Source of the DNA: Flavobacterium sp. YJ01
Lineage (GTDB): Bacteria > Bacteroidota > Bacteroidia > Flavobacteriales > Flavobacteriaceae
Direction of reading: 5' to 3'
DNA length: 64,000 bases
Assembly: GCF_029320955.1 (NCBI RefSeq)
Contig: NZ_CP119757.1
Span: forward strand, 4,588,001-4,652,000
The position numbers and the translations under genes were made by a program. Shown here piece by piece: positions 46,981 to 57,539 of the stretch. Position 1 is the first letter of the stretch. Each line of letters opens with the position of its first letter. The notes beneath the pieces were generated by a model. It made no database searches, was not told the origin of the DNA, and saw nothing but the letters and a program-made list of their open reading frames with translations.

Positions 46981-47022
46981 AATTTTATAACAAAATGAAA
47001 TTACAGAAAAATTTTATAACAA
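46981..47022. repeat. Direct 13-bp repeat upstream of the metalloprotease gene
   Basis: AATTTTATAACAA occurs at 46981-46993 and 47010-47022, a 29-bp period, about 50-90 bp upstream of the minus-strand protease start. It may be a regulator binding site. Confidence 0.45.
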
Positions 47023-47228
47023 GTTTTTTGTGAGAATTTTTACAACCCCTTACGAATACTGGTTCTTACAAAATCACAAATAAAAATATTAATAAGTTTT
47101 TACTTATTTTTTGTTTTTATTTATGTATTTCATCGTGATTATTAGTCTTTTAACGATTATTTTAATATTTAAAAATTATCTAAAAATTGAAATAATGCTT
47201 TTAAAATGAATTTTTTTAGTTGAAAAAC

Positions 47229-47726
47229 TTAAAAAGAAGTAATCTCATAAAGTGCAATACTAGCAGCTTGAACAACATTCATACTGCTGTTTTTTCCAAA
47301 CATATTAATATGAACAATTTGATGAGAAAGTTTTAGAAGTTCTTCTGAAATTCCGTTTATTTCGCTTCCAATTAAAAGAGCGATTTTTTTGTTTTCTGGA
47401 ATTGTAACTTCTTTTAGAGGTTTACTGTTGGATGCTATTTCTAGTGAAATAATTTCAAAATTATTATCCAAAAGAAAAGATTGAAGTTCAGTAAATTCTT
47501 CAATAACAGAATGTGCAACATGAAGATGCGTGCTTCGTGAAGTTTTATTGATTTTACGTGGTGTAAGCGGAATGTCTTTTCCAAAGAAAATAATATTTTC
47601 AACTCCAAAAGCTTCAGAAATTCTGAACAAAGAACCAATATTCTGCTGAAAGTAAATATGATCGCAAACTAGCGTTATCGGAAATGTTTTTCTTTCAAAT
47701 TGATTTTCTTCGTGAGTAAGCTGCAT
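47229..47726 (-). CDS. TrmH-family RNA methyltransferase
   Basis: 165 residues, SPOUT fold. Conserved blocks are NIGSLFRISEAFGV near 30, LIGSEINGIS near 117 and HINMFGKNSSMNVVQAASIALYE near 138-160, the last forming the knotted SAM site. It would 2'-O-methylate a tRNA or rRNA ribose. The exact RNA target cannot be told from sequence. It is one of three RNA-modifying enzymes encoded close together here (with RsmE and TsaD). Confidence 0.87.
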   Translation of the reverse strand: MQLTHEENQFERKTFPITLVCDHIYFQQNIGSLFRISEAFGVENIIFFGKDIPLTPRKINKTSRSTHLHVAHSVIEEFTELQSFLLDNNFEIISLEIASNSKPLKEVTIPENKKIALLIGSEINGISEELLKLSHQIVHINMFGKNSSMNVVQAASIALYEITSF

Positions 47727-47777
47727 TTTTTGTTGGTGAAAAGTAATTAGTGATTTGTGAATAGTAATTACTTGCGA

Positions 47778-48416
47778 TTAATTAGTAAAAATATAATTTA
47801 TGATATTTGCGCCCATTTTTAGCGCTTTGTCACGTACGTTTGCAGGATCGTTATGCACTTCGGCGTCTTCCCAGCCGTCGCCCAAATCGCATTCGTAAGT
47901 ATAAAGTAAAACGAGTTTATTGTCGATAAAAATTCCAAATGCCTGCGGACGTGTTCCGTCATGTTCGTGAATTTTTGGCAATCCGTTTGGAAAAGGAAAT
48001 GGCTTTTGAAAAATAGGATGATTTGCCGGAATTTCGACTAAACTATTATTTGGAAATATCTTTTTGATTTCTTTTCTAATAAACTGATCCATTCCATAAT
48101 TATCATCAATATGCAGAAAACCTCCAGCCGTTAAATAATTCCGCAAATTCGTTACATCGGCATCGCTAAAAACCACATTTCCATGTCCTGTCATGTGTAC
48201 AAACGGATACGAAAGCAAATCGGGATTACTTGGTTCTACAGTTGAAGGTTTACTTTTAATTCGCGTATTTATATTAGAATTGCAAAAAGCAATTAAATTT
48301 GGCAAAGAAGTAGGATTTGCATACCAATCGCCTCCTCCGCTGTATTTAAGCAAAGCAATTTCTTGAGAGAAAGAAGAGATTGAAATTAGTAAAAATAGAT
48401 AGAATATTTTTTTCAT
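47778..48416 (-). CDS. DUF4159 secreted protein
   Basis: 212 residues with a signal peptide ending SSFSQ (about 18). LLKYSGGGDWYANPTSLPNLIAF and HMTGHGNVVFSDADVTNLRNYLTAGGFLHIDD match the DUF4159 family, whose fold resembles a glutamine amidotransferase. A catalytic role is not established. It lies between the TrmH-like gene and a palindromic element. Confidence 0.82.
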   Translation of the reverse strand: MKKIFYLFLLISISSFSQEIALLKYSGGGDWYANPTSLPNLIAFCNSNINTRIKSKPSTVEPSNPDLLSYPFVHMTGHGNVVFSDADVTNLRNYLTAGGFLHIDDNYGMDQFIRKEIKKIFPNNSLVEIPANHPIFQKPFPFPNGLPKIHEHDGTRPQAFGIFIDNKLVLLYTYECDLGDGWEDAEVHNDPANVRDKALKMGANIINYIFTN

Positions 48417-48446
48417 ATAAGTTTTAAATATCTTGTTTTCGCATTT

Positions 48447-48550
48447 TTGTCATTTCGACGAAGGAGAAATCTCCACAAATAACTCCGTAAAGTAAGTTGC
48501 CAATCTTTGTCGAGCTTCTAACGGAGATTTCTCCTTCGTCGAAATGACAA
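48447..48550. repeat. 104-bp palindromic intergenic element
   Basis: Two 28-base arms that are perfect reverse complements (starting TTGTCATTTCGACGAAG and ending CGTCGAAATGACAA) flank 48 bp. Inside, CTCCGT (48483-48488) and ACGGAG (48521-48526) offer an alternative pairing. It fills nearly the whole gap between the DUF4159 gene and rsmE. Elements with similar arms are common between genes in flavobacteria, as I recall. Confidence 0.8.
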
Positions 48551-48564
48551 GATTGAGGGGATAA

Positions 48565-49272
48565 TTAAGCCTCATTAAAAAAAACAACACTATGACAAGC
48601 CACAACCGCAGCCGTTTCGGTTCTTAAACGTGTGTTTCCTAAAGTTACAGGTTTGTAATTGTTTTCTAATGCCAATGCGATTTCTTTTTCAGAAAAATCT
48701 CCTTCTGGACCAATTAAGATGGTAACGTCTTCATTTGATTTTAAAACTTCTTTCAAAGATTTTTTATCGGTTTCTTCGCAATGCGCAATTAATTGTAAAC
48801 CATTGTTTTTCTGCTTAATAAAATCTTTAAACGAAACGGCTTCATTTAATTTTGGAAGAAATGTTTCGTTGCATTGTTTCATTGCCGAAAGAATAATTTT
48901 TTCAAAACGATCACGATTAATTACTTTTCGCTCAGAACGATCGCAGAAAATTGGAGTAATTTCCTGAATTCCAATTTCGGTTGCTTTTTCTAGAAACCAT
49001 TCAAAACGATCGTTCATTTTGGTCGGCGCAACGGCAAGATGAAGATGGAATTTAGGTTTTTCAGCATTTTTTATCGAAAGTACTTCAACGGTACATTTGT
49101 TATCTGAAGCCAAAGTAATCTGCGTCTCAAACAATAATCCTGAACCGTTTGTAACTTGAAGAATATCAGAATCTTTTTTTCGTAAAACTTTTATAATATG
49201 TCTGCTTTCTTCTTTATCAAAAGAAAAACTTTCGGTTGTTTCGTCTATATTCGGATTAAAAAATAACTGCAT
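48565..49272 (-). CDS. rsmE: 16S rRNA (uracil-1498-N3)-methyltransferase
   Basis: 235 residues. N-terminal PUA-like domain (about 1-70, HIIKVLRKK) and C-terminal SPOUT methyltransferase domain with EKATEIGIQEITPIFCDRSE near 94, IGPEGDFSEKEI near 187 and LGNTRLRTETAA near 210. Methylates U1498 of 16S rRNA. It starts 3 bp after the tsaD stop on the same strand, so the two are probably co-transcribed. Confidence 0.92.
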   Translation of the reverse strand: MQLFFNPNIDETTESFSFDKEESRHIIKVLRKKDSDILQVTNGSGLLFETQITLASDNKCTVEVLSIKNAEKPKFHLHLAVAPTKMNDRFEWFLEKATEIGIQEITPIFCDRSERKVINRDRFEKIILSAMKQCNETFLPKLNEAVSFKDFIKQKNNGLQLIAHCEETDKKSLKEVLKSNEDVTILIGPEGDFSEKEIALALENNYKPVTLGNTRLRTETAAVVACHSVVFFNEA

Positions 49273-49275
49273 GAT

Positions 49276-50298
49276 TTAGAATTGAATTCTTGCTTTAGAA
49301 ACAACTGAAGAAGTTTCAAAACGATTAGATAAGTATTTTTGGTAGCCAACAATTCCAATCATTGCGGCATTGTCTGTTGTATATTCAAATTTCGGAATAA
49401 AAGTTTTCCAGCCATATTTGCTTTCCGTTTCTTTCAGCGTATTTCTTATTCCAGAATTTGCAGAAACTCCGCCACCAATTGCGATTTGCGTAATTCCGGT
49501 TTCTTTTACAGCCAATTTAATTTTATCCATTAAAATTTCAATAATCGTATGCTGAATCGAAGCACAAATGTCATTTAGATTTTCTTCAATGAAATTTGGG
49601 TTTGCTTGTTTGTTTTTTTTGATGAAATACAAAATAGCAGTTTTAAGTCCAGAAAAACTAAAATCTAATCCAGGAACTTTTGGTTTGGTAAAAGCAAACG
49701 CTTTCGGATTTCCTTCTTTCGCATATTTATCAATCAAAGGTCCGCCTGGATAAGGAAGTCCAAGAATTTTTGCGCTTTTGTCAAATGCTTCTCCTACGGC
49801 GTCATCAGTGGTTTCGCCGATAATTTCCATATCAAAAAAACTGTTCACTTTTACAATTTGCGTATGTCCGCCGCTAATGGTTAAAGCTAAAAATGGAAAC
49901 TCAGGTTTATCATAACCTTCTTCATCAATAAAATGAGCCAAAATATGGGCATGCATGTGATTTACAGCAATTAACGGAACTTTTAAAGCCAACGCTAAAG
50001 ATTTGCTGAAAGAAGTTCCAACCAATAAAGATCCCATTAATCCTGGACCTTGCGTAAATGCGATTGCGCTTAACTGTTCTTTTTGTACATTTGCTTTGCG
50101 AAGTGCAGCATCTATGACCGGTACAATATTCTGCTGATGTGCTCTAGAAGCCAATTCTGGAACTACACCGCCGTATTGATTATGAATTAATTGATTGGCT
50201 ACAACATTTGACAATACTTTGTCGTTATGTAAAACCGCGGCAGCAGTATCATCGCATGAACTTTCGATGGCTAGAATAAAAACCTCTGGATTTTGCAT
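49276..50298 (-). CDS. tsaD: tRNA N6-threonylcarbamoyladenosine synthase subunit TsaD
   Basis: 340 residues from ATG 50298. LAIESSCDDTAAAV near the N-terminus, NHMHAHILAHF near 110-120 (metal-binding His) and TISGGHTQIV near 133 are diagnostic of the Kae1/TsaD ASKHA fold. It transfers threonylcarbamoyl to A37 of ANN-decoding tRNAs, with TsaB and TsaE encoded elsewhere. The ATG at 50331 adds 11 residues before the conserved strand and is not preferred. It is divergent from tamB. Confidence 0.94.
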   Translation of the reverse strand: MQNPEVFILAIESSCDDTAAAVLHNDKVLSNVVANQLIHNQYGGVVPELASRAHQQNIVPVIDAALRKANVQKEQLSAIAFTQGPGLMGSLLVGTSFSKSLALALKVPLIAVNHMHAHILAHFIDEEGYDKPEFPFLALTISGGHTQIVKVNSFFDMEIIGETTDDAVGEAFDKSAKILGLPYPGGPLIDKYAKEGNPKAFAFTKPKVPGLDFSFSGLKTAILYFIKKNKQANPNFIEENLNDICASIQHTIIEILMDKIKLAVKETGITQIAIGGGVSANSGIRNTLKETESKYGWKTFIPKFEYTTDNAAMIGIVGYQKYLSNRFETSSVVSKARIQF

Positions 50299-50491
50299 AT
50301 AAAGGCACAAATTTTGAATTATATTTGACAAATCAAACGAAATGATTTCTTTGATTTAAGCAGTGTTCAAAATTAAAGAATTTTTATCAAAAACAGTTGT
50401 TCTTTGTCTGCTCAAAATAAATTAAAAGAAAACTAAAATTAAAACAGCTATAAAAACAGTAAAGAAAATAATATCACGAACCCTATTTGGG

Positions 50492-53400
50492 TTGATTTTA
50501 CTTGTGCTGGCATTGGCTATCATACTTTCTTTACCTGTTGTTCAAACTCAGATTGCCAATTATGTCACTAATTCTTTAAACGAAGATTATAAAGTTAATA
50601 TCAGTGTAGAAAAAACGGCGATTAATATTTTTGGAGGTGTTAAACTTAAAAATGTGATGATTTTAGATCATCATAAAAACACACTGATTTATTCTGATAT
50701 TATTACAACTGATATTGCAAGTCTTAGCCGATTACTTGACGGCGACTTAATTTTTGGAGATTTGCGTCTGACAGGCTTAATCTTTAATCTGAAAACCTAT
50801 AAAGGTGAAGACGAGAATAATATCAATAAATTTATTAAAGCGTTTGAGGTTGAAAATACACCAAAGAAAAAATCTACCAAACATTTTCTATTAACTGCTA
50901 AAAATGCATACATCGAAAAAGGAAGATTTTCTGTTGTCGATGAAAATAAAACTACGCCTAAGTTTTTAGATTTCACGAAATTAAATGCCTACATAAGCGA
51001 TTTTAAACTTTACGGACCAGAAGTTAATACAACAATTCATAGGTTTTCTTTTATGGATCATCGCGGTTTGTATGTTTCTAATTTTGCGGGTAAATTTAGT
51101 TATACCAAAAAGCAAATTAAGGTAGAAAATCTGGCTGTTAAAACAAAAAGATCTTCTCTTTATGGTATTGCGATATTAAATTATAAACCAGAAGATTTTC
51201 TGGATTTTACAGATAAAGTAAGATTTAATGTTGTTTTAGATTCTGCATCAATTGCTACCAACGATATTCGCCATTTTTATGACGGATTGGGTAAAAATCA
51301 GCATTTTAAAATCAAAACCAAATTAAATGGTCCGCTTAATGATTTAACTCTTACTAAATTAAGATTGAGCGATACAAACGGATCGAAAATTAATGGAACC
51401 ATAAACTTTAAAAATCTTTTAGGCAGTAAAACCCAGAAATTTTACATGGACGGAAAGTTTGATAAACTGCTTTCTAGTTATGATGATTTAGTGATTTTGC
51501 TTCCAGAAATTTTGGGCAAAAAACTTCCAAAAGAACTTAAAAGAATTGGAAAATTTAATATTGTCGGAAAAGCTAAAGTTTCTACAACTGCCTTAGAAAC
51601 CGATTTTAAAATGGCGACTGATTTAGGAAACGGAAAAGTCGATCTGCATCTGAATAATATGGACTTTATTGATAAAGCTTCTTATTCGGGAAATATTGTG
51701 CTGGATAATTTTAATGTCGGAGCAGTTTTAGGAAGAAAAGACGTAGGGAGAACAACCTTAAATCTTGATGTTGAAGGAGTTGGTTTTACAGAGAAATACT
51801 TGAATACCATAGTAAAAGGAGATATTTCTAAGTTGGATTATAATAAATACACTTATAATAATATTGTTGTAAACGGAAATTTTAAACTTCCTTATTACAA
51901 AGGACAAATTGCTATAAATGATCCGAATCTGAATTTAACTTTTGATGGTTTGTTAGATTTAAGCAAAAAAGAAAATCGATATGATTTTCACATTAACGTA
52001 GAAAATTCAGATTTAAGAAAGCTTAAGTTTGTTGGAGATTCTATTTCTAAATTTAGAGGAGATGTTGAAGTTCAGTTAACCGGGAATTCAATTGAAAATC
52101 TTCAAGGAAATATTTATATCAAAGACACAGAATATCAGAATCCAAAAGCAACTTATGTTTTTGATGAAGTAAATATCAATTCAAACTTTGATGCCGAAAG
52201 AATTAGAACAATTACAATTAGTTCAAATGATGTCGTGGATGGAAAAATCGTTGGTAAATTTAGATTTGACCAATTAGACAAACTGGTAATGAATTCCGTT
52301 GGTAGTTTATATACCAATTATAAACCTTATAAAGTTAGAAAAGGGCAGTTTTTAAGATTCAATTTCCGTGTTTACGATAAAGTTGTCGAAATGCTTTATC
52401 CAGAAATTAATATTGACTCGTCAACAGTTGTAAGAGGGAAAATCGATTCTGATCTTCAGGAATTTAAATTTAGATTCAGATCTAAAAAAATTACAGCGGC
52501 TAAAAACACATTTGACAATATTCGTGTAAATGTTGATAATAAAAATCCGCTTTACAATGCTTATGTTGAGCTAGATAGCATCAAAACGCCTTATTATAAG
52601 ATTCGAGATTTCAATTTAATTAATGTTACTTCTAAAGATACGCTTTTTGTTCGTTCTGAATTTAAAGGAGGAAATCAAGGCGAGGATTATTTCAATTTAG
52701 ATTTATATCATACTATTGATAAGAATAAAAATAATATTGTCGGAATCAAGAAATCGGAAATGAAATTTAAAGACTATATATGGTATTTAAATGAAGAAGC
52801 AGGACCAGATAATCAGATTGTTTTTGATCAGTTTTTCAAGAATTTCACATTTGATAATATTGTTTTATCTCACGAAAATCAGAAAATTGATTTGAATGGA
52901 GTTATGAAAGGAAGTGATTATAAAGATCTCGAGCTCAATTTTGAAGATGTTGATATCAATAAAATTACACCTTTAAATTCCAAATTTGTATTTGATGGTA
53001 ACCTAAACGGAAGAGTCAATTATAAGCAGAATAAAAATGTTTATCAGCCAACGGCATCTATTAAAATTGATCATCTTGTGTTGAATAAAACAGAATTAGG
53101 TACACTTAATTTTGATATTTCTGGAGACGAAACTTTTAGAAAGTTTACTGTTAATTCTTCTATACAAAATGGTTTTACAGAATCTTTTAGAGCTAACGGA
53201 ACTTTTGCTGTAGAAAATAAAGAAACAATCATGGATATGAATCTGAAATTGGAAGGATTCAATCTAGCAACTTTAGGAACGATTGGCGGCGATGTGCTGT
53301 CTAATATTAGAGGTTCGGTTTCTGGAAATGCATCTGTAGTTGGAAACTTGAAAAAACCAGAAATCAATGGACGTTTGTATGTAGAAAAGGCAGGTATGAC

Positions 53401-55015
53401 AATTCCGTATCTTAATACAGATTATGAATTAAGCGATCGAACTGTAATTGATTTGACGAATGAAAAGTTTTTATTTAGAAATAATCAGTTAACAGACACG
53501 AAATACGGAACAAAAGGTTTGCTTAATGGAAGTATTGAGCATAAGAATTTTGGCGATTGGAAACTGGATTTGAACATAACTTCTAAACGCTTATTGGCTT
53601 TAGATACTAAAGATAGTGATGATGCGGCCTATTTCGGAACAGCGTTCATAAACGGATCGGCTAGTATAAGAGGTCCTGTTGAAGGTTTGTTTATAAAAGT
53701 AGACGCTAAATCTGAAAAAGGCACAGAGGTTAAGATACCTATTAATAATGTGCAAAGTGTTGGAGAAAGCAGTTGGATTCATTTTGTTACGCCACAGGAA
53801 AAATATAATCTAGCGAATGGAATTGAAGAAAAAACTAAAAACTATAACGGACTTGAACTTGAATTTGATTTTGATATCACGCCAGACGCCGAAGTAGAAG
53901 TTATTCTGGATCGAAATTCTGGCCATGGAATGAAAGGAAAAGGATATGGATCTCTTTTGTTTAAAATTAATACTCTAGGTAAATTTAATATGTGGGGAGA
54001 TTTCCAGGCATACGAAGGGACTTATAATTTCAAATACGGTGGACTTATCGATAAAAAGTTTGCGGTTAAAAAAGGAGGTTCAATCATTTGGGAAGGAAAC
54101 CCGATGCGTGCTCAGTTAAATTTAGAAGCAGTTTATAAAACGCAAGCCAATCCGGCTGTGCTTTTGGATAATACTTCTTCATTCAATAAAAAAGTTCCTG
54201 TAGAAGTAGTTATCGGATTAAGAGGAGATTTGGCAAGTCCAGAGCCTAACTTTGATATTCAGTTTCCATCTGTTAGTAATGTCTTGAAATCTGAAATTCA
54301 ATATAAATTAGATGATAAAGATATACGTCAGACGCAAGCGTTGTATTTATTGTCAACAGGTTCGTTTATGAGTACAGACGGATTTAGTCAAGGCGATTTC
54401 TCTGGAACATTAACAGAAACGGCGTCGAGTTTATTAGGAGGAATTATAAAATCGGATAATGATAAGGTAAATATTGATTTAAATTATATTGCTGCCGACA
54501 GAAGAACAGGGCAGGAAGTAGATGGTCAGTTTGTAGCGAATATTTCTTCTCAGGTAAATGAGCGAATTACGATTAATGGAAAGGTTGGAGTTCCGGTTGG
54601 AGGGGTTAATGAATCTGCAATTGTCGGAGATATTGAAATTTTGTATCGTGTAAATGAAGATGGAACAATGAATCTTCGATTATTTAATAAAGAAAATGAT
54701 ATTAATTATATAGGGCAAGGAATTGGATATACGCAAGGAGTCGGTGTTTCTTATGAAGTGGATTTTGATACTTTTAGCGAGCTTGTAAACAAGCTGTTTA
54801 AAAAACAAAAAATCGAGCGTGCTTCTAAAACCTCAGATGATCTTCAAGATTCTTATTTAAATCCAGATTATGTGAATTTTACAAGCAAGAAAGAATCGGA
54901 GAAAAATAAAAAGAAAGCTGAGAAAGAGGAAGAGAAAAAGAAAAAAGAAGAGGAGAAGAAGAAAAAAGAAGAACCAGCAAATAATCAAGGTTTAATTCCT
55001 GATAATGATTATTAA
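50492..55015 (+). CDS. tamB: TamB-like translocation and assembly module protein
   Basis: 1507 residues as drawn from the TTG at 50492. One N-terminal hydrophobic helix (about 1-16) anchors it in the inner membrane; the bulk is repeated beta strands, and the C-terminal DUF490 region (about 1100-1440) defines TamB-like proteins that bridge the periplasm. The last 60 residues are very Lys/Glu-rich. No ATG, GTG or TTG lies in frame between the nearest upstream stop and 50492, though upstream codons would give a more normal basic N-terminus, so the start is uncertain. It is divergent from tsaD. Confidence 0.85.
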   Translation: MILLVLALAIILSLPVVQTQIANYVTNSLNEDYKVNISVEKTAINIFGGVKLKNVMILDHHKNTLIYSDIITTDIASLSRLLDGDLIFGDLRLTGLIFNLKTYKGEDENNINKFIKAFEVENTPKKKSTKHFLLTAKNAYIEKGRFSVVDENKTTPKFLDFTKLNAYISDFKLYGPEVNTTIHRFSFMDHRGLYVSNFAGKFSYTKKQIKVENLAVKTKRSSLYGIAILNYKPEDFLDFTDKVRFNVVLDSASIATNDIRHFYDGLGKNQHFKIKTKLNGPLNDLTLTKLRLSDTNGSKINGTINFKNLLGSKTQKFYMDGKFDKLLSSYDDLVILLPEILGKKLPKELKRIGKFNIVGKAKVSTTALETDFKMATDLGNGKVDLHLNNMDFIDKASYSGNIVLDNFNVGAVLGRKDVGRTTLNLDVEGVGFTEKYLNTIVKGDISKLDYNKYTYNNIVVNGNFKLPYYKGQIAINDPNLNLTFDGLLDLSKKENRYDFHINVENSDLRKLKFVGDSISKFRGDVEVQLTGNSIENLQGNIYIKDTEYQNPKATYVFDEVNINSNFDAERIRTITISSNDVVDGKIVGKFRFDQLDKLVMNSVGSLYTNYKPYKVRKGQFLRFNFRVYDKVVEMLYPEINIDSSTVVRGKIDSDLQEFKFRFRSKKITAAKNTFDNIRVNVDNKNPLYNAYVELDSIKTPYYKIRDFNLINVTSKDTLFVRSEFKGGNQGEDYFNLDLYHTIDKNKNNIVGIKKSEMKFKDYIWYLNEEAGPDNQIVFDQFFKNFTFDNIVLSHENQKIDLNGVMKGSDYKDLELNFEDVDINKITPLNSKFVFDGNLNGRVNYKQNKNVYQPTASIKIDHLVLNKTELGTLNFDISGDETFRKFTVNSSIQNGFTESFRANGTFAVENKETIMDMNLKLEGFNLATLGTIGGDVLSNIRGSVSGNASVVGNLKKPEINGRLYVEKAGMTIPYLNTDYELSDRTVIDLTNEKFLFRNNQLTDTKYGTKGLLNGSIEHKNFGDWKLDLNITSKRLLALDTKDSDDAAYFGTAFINGSASIRGPVEGLFIKVDAKSEKGTEVKIPINNVQSVGESSWIHFVTPQEKYNLANGIEEKTKNYNGLELEFDFDITPDAEVEVILDRNSGHGMKGKGYGSLLFKINTLGKFNMWGDFQAYEGTYNFKYGGLIDKKFAVKKGGSIIWEGNPMRAQLNLEAVYKTQANPAVLLDNTSSFNKKVPVEVVIGLRGDLASPEPNFDIQFPSVSNVLKSEIQYKLDDKDIRQTQALYLLSTGSFMSTDGFSQGDFSGTLTETASSLLGGIIKSDNDKVNIDLNYIAADRRTGQEVDGQFVANISSQVNERITINGKVGVPVGGVNESAIVGDIEILYRVNEDGTMNLRLFNKENDINYIGQGIGYTQGVGVSYEVDFDTFSELVNKLFKKQKIERASKTSDDLQDSYLNPDYVNFTSKKESEKNKKKAEKEEEKKKKEEEKKKKEEPANNQGLIPDNDY

Positions 55016-55040
55016 CAATTTGTTAAAAAAAGATATTTAT

Positions 55041-55070
55041 AAAACCATTATTCTCATAATGGTTTTTTTT
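55041..55070 (+). terminator. Terminator after tamB
   Basis: AAAACCATTA / TAATGGTTTT stem (10 bp), 6-nt loop and a run of T, 25 bp after the tamB stop. Confidence 0.85.
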
Positions 55071-55323
55071 GTGCTAAATTTAGGCCCACTTTAAGGATTT
55101 TTCATGTGAGAGAAAAATTCTAGTTTTATAACACTTCATTTGGGTATTGTTAATTTTTGACGATTTAATAAAAAAATAGCAATTTTTTATTTTTAATGAA
55201 ATTTTTTCATAGAAAAAACTTATTAACGAAAACGTTTGAATTTAACAGATTTTATTAATTTATGATAATCGTAACCCGAAAAGTGCTTAATGTTTGCTAA
55301 TTTTACACTTTAATACTTAAATA

Positions 55324-56310
55324 ATGCCAAAAACAATAAAAAAAGTAGGTGTTCTTACCTCAGGAGGAGATTCACCTGGAATGAATGCTGCAATTCGAGC
55401 GGTTGTTCGTACTTGTGCATATCATAATATAGAATGCATCGGAATTTATAGAGGGTATCAAGGAATGATTGAAGGCGACTTCAAAGAAATGGGGCCTCGT
55501 AGTGTAAATAATATTGTAAACAAAGGCGGAACGATCTTAAAATCGGCTCGTTCAGTTGAGTTTAGAACTCCAGAAGGTAGAAAAAAAGCGCACGAAAATC
55601 TTGTAAAGGCAGGTATTGATGCTCTTGTTGTAATTGGTGGAGACGGTAGTTTTACAGGAGGTTTGATTTTTAATTCAGAATACGATTTTCCAGTAATGGG
55701 AATTCCAGGTACTATTGATAATGATATTTATGGTACAAGTTTTACTCTAGGGTACGACACGGCTTTAAATACTGTTGTTGATTGTATCGATAAAATTAGA
55801 GATACGGCAAGTTCACATAACCGTCTATTTTTTGTAGAGGTTATGGGTAGAGATGCTGGTCATATTGCTCTTAATGCTGGTATTGGTGCTGGAGCAGAAG
55901 AGATTCTTATTCCTGAAGAAGATTTAGGATTAGATCGTCTTTTAGATTCACTTCAAAAAAGTAAAGCTTCAGGAAAATCATCAAGTATTGTGGTGATTGC
56001 TGAAGGAGATAAAATTGGTAAAAACGTATTCGAACTAAAAGATTATGTTGAGGCAAATCTTCCAGAATACGATGTAAGGGTTTCTGTTTTAGGACACATG
56101 CAACGTGGTGGTTCTCCATCTTGTTTTGATCGTGTTTTAGCAAGCCGTTTAGGAATGAAAGCTGTAGAATCTTTATTAGAAGGAAAATCTAACTATATGG
56201 TTGGTTTAAAAGAAGATAAAGTGGTTTTAACTCCATTAGAGCAAGCTATTAAAGGAAAATCAGAAATTGATAGAGAATTATTAAGAGTGTCTGACATCAT
56301 GTCAACATAA
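55324..56310 (+). CDS. pfkA: 6-phosphofructokinase
   Basis: 328 residues. VLTSGGDSPGMNAAIRAVVR near 10-29 binds ATP; GGDGSFTGG near 104; GTIDNDI near 129 carries the catalytic Asp; VEVMGRDAGHIAL near 171; and HMQRGGSPSCFDR near 258 complete the family. ATP-dependent conversion of fructose-6-phosphate to the 1,6-bisphosphate. Followed by gapA, so glycolysis genes are grouped here. Confidence 0.95.
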   Translation: MPKTIKKVGVLTSGGDSPGMNAAIRAVVRTCAYHNIECIGIYRGYQGMIEGDFKEMGPRSVNNIVNKGGTILKSARSVEFRTPEGRKKAHENLVKAGIDALVVIGGDGSFTGGLIFNSEYDFPVMGIPGTIDNDIYGTSFTLGYDTALNTVVDCIDKIRDTASSHNRLFFVEVMGRDAGHIALNAGIGAGAEEILIPEEDLGLDRLLDSLQKSKASGKSSSIVVIAEGDKIGKNVFELKDYVEANLPEYDVRVSVLGHMQRGGSPSCFDRVLASRLGMKAVESLLEGKSNYMVGLKEDKVVLTPLEQAIKGKSEIDRELLRVSDIMST

Positions 56311-56380
56311 TCAAAGATAAAAGTTTAAAAAGAAGAGAAGTTTATTGTGAGGAAATTAGACTTTGAAAATAGTGTAATAA

Positions 56381-57409
<1,029 letters not shown>

Positions 57410-57425
57410 TAATATATATTTTTGC

Positions 57426-57460
57426 AAAATCCCGTTACTACAATAACGGGATTTTCTTAT
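57426..57460 (+). terminator. Terminator after gapA
   Basis: AAAATCCCGTTA / TAACGGGATTTT stem (12 bp) with a 6-nt loop and T-rich tail, 16 bp after the stop. Confidence 0.88.
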
Positions 57461-57539
57461 TTTGTTACCTCTATAATTAATGTAAAAATCACACTTTTAA
57501 ATTAAAAATAGAAAAAGCCTAATTCCAAAAACTAAACAA

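Noticed and set aside
48447..48550. Insertion sequence
   Set aside because: No transposase frame and no target-site duplication could be seen; only a palindromic element is supported.
48659..48967. 102-residue plus-strand frame inside rsmE
   Set aside because: Shadow of rsmE, which has all family motifs.
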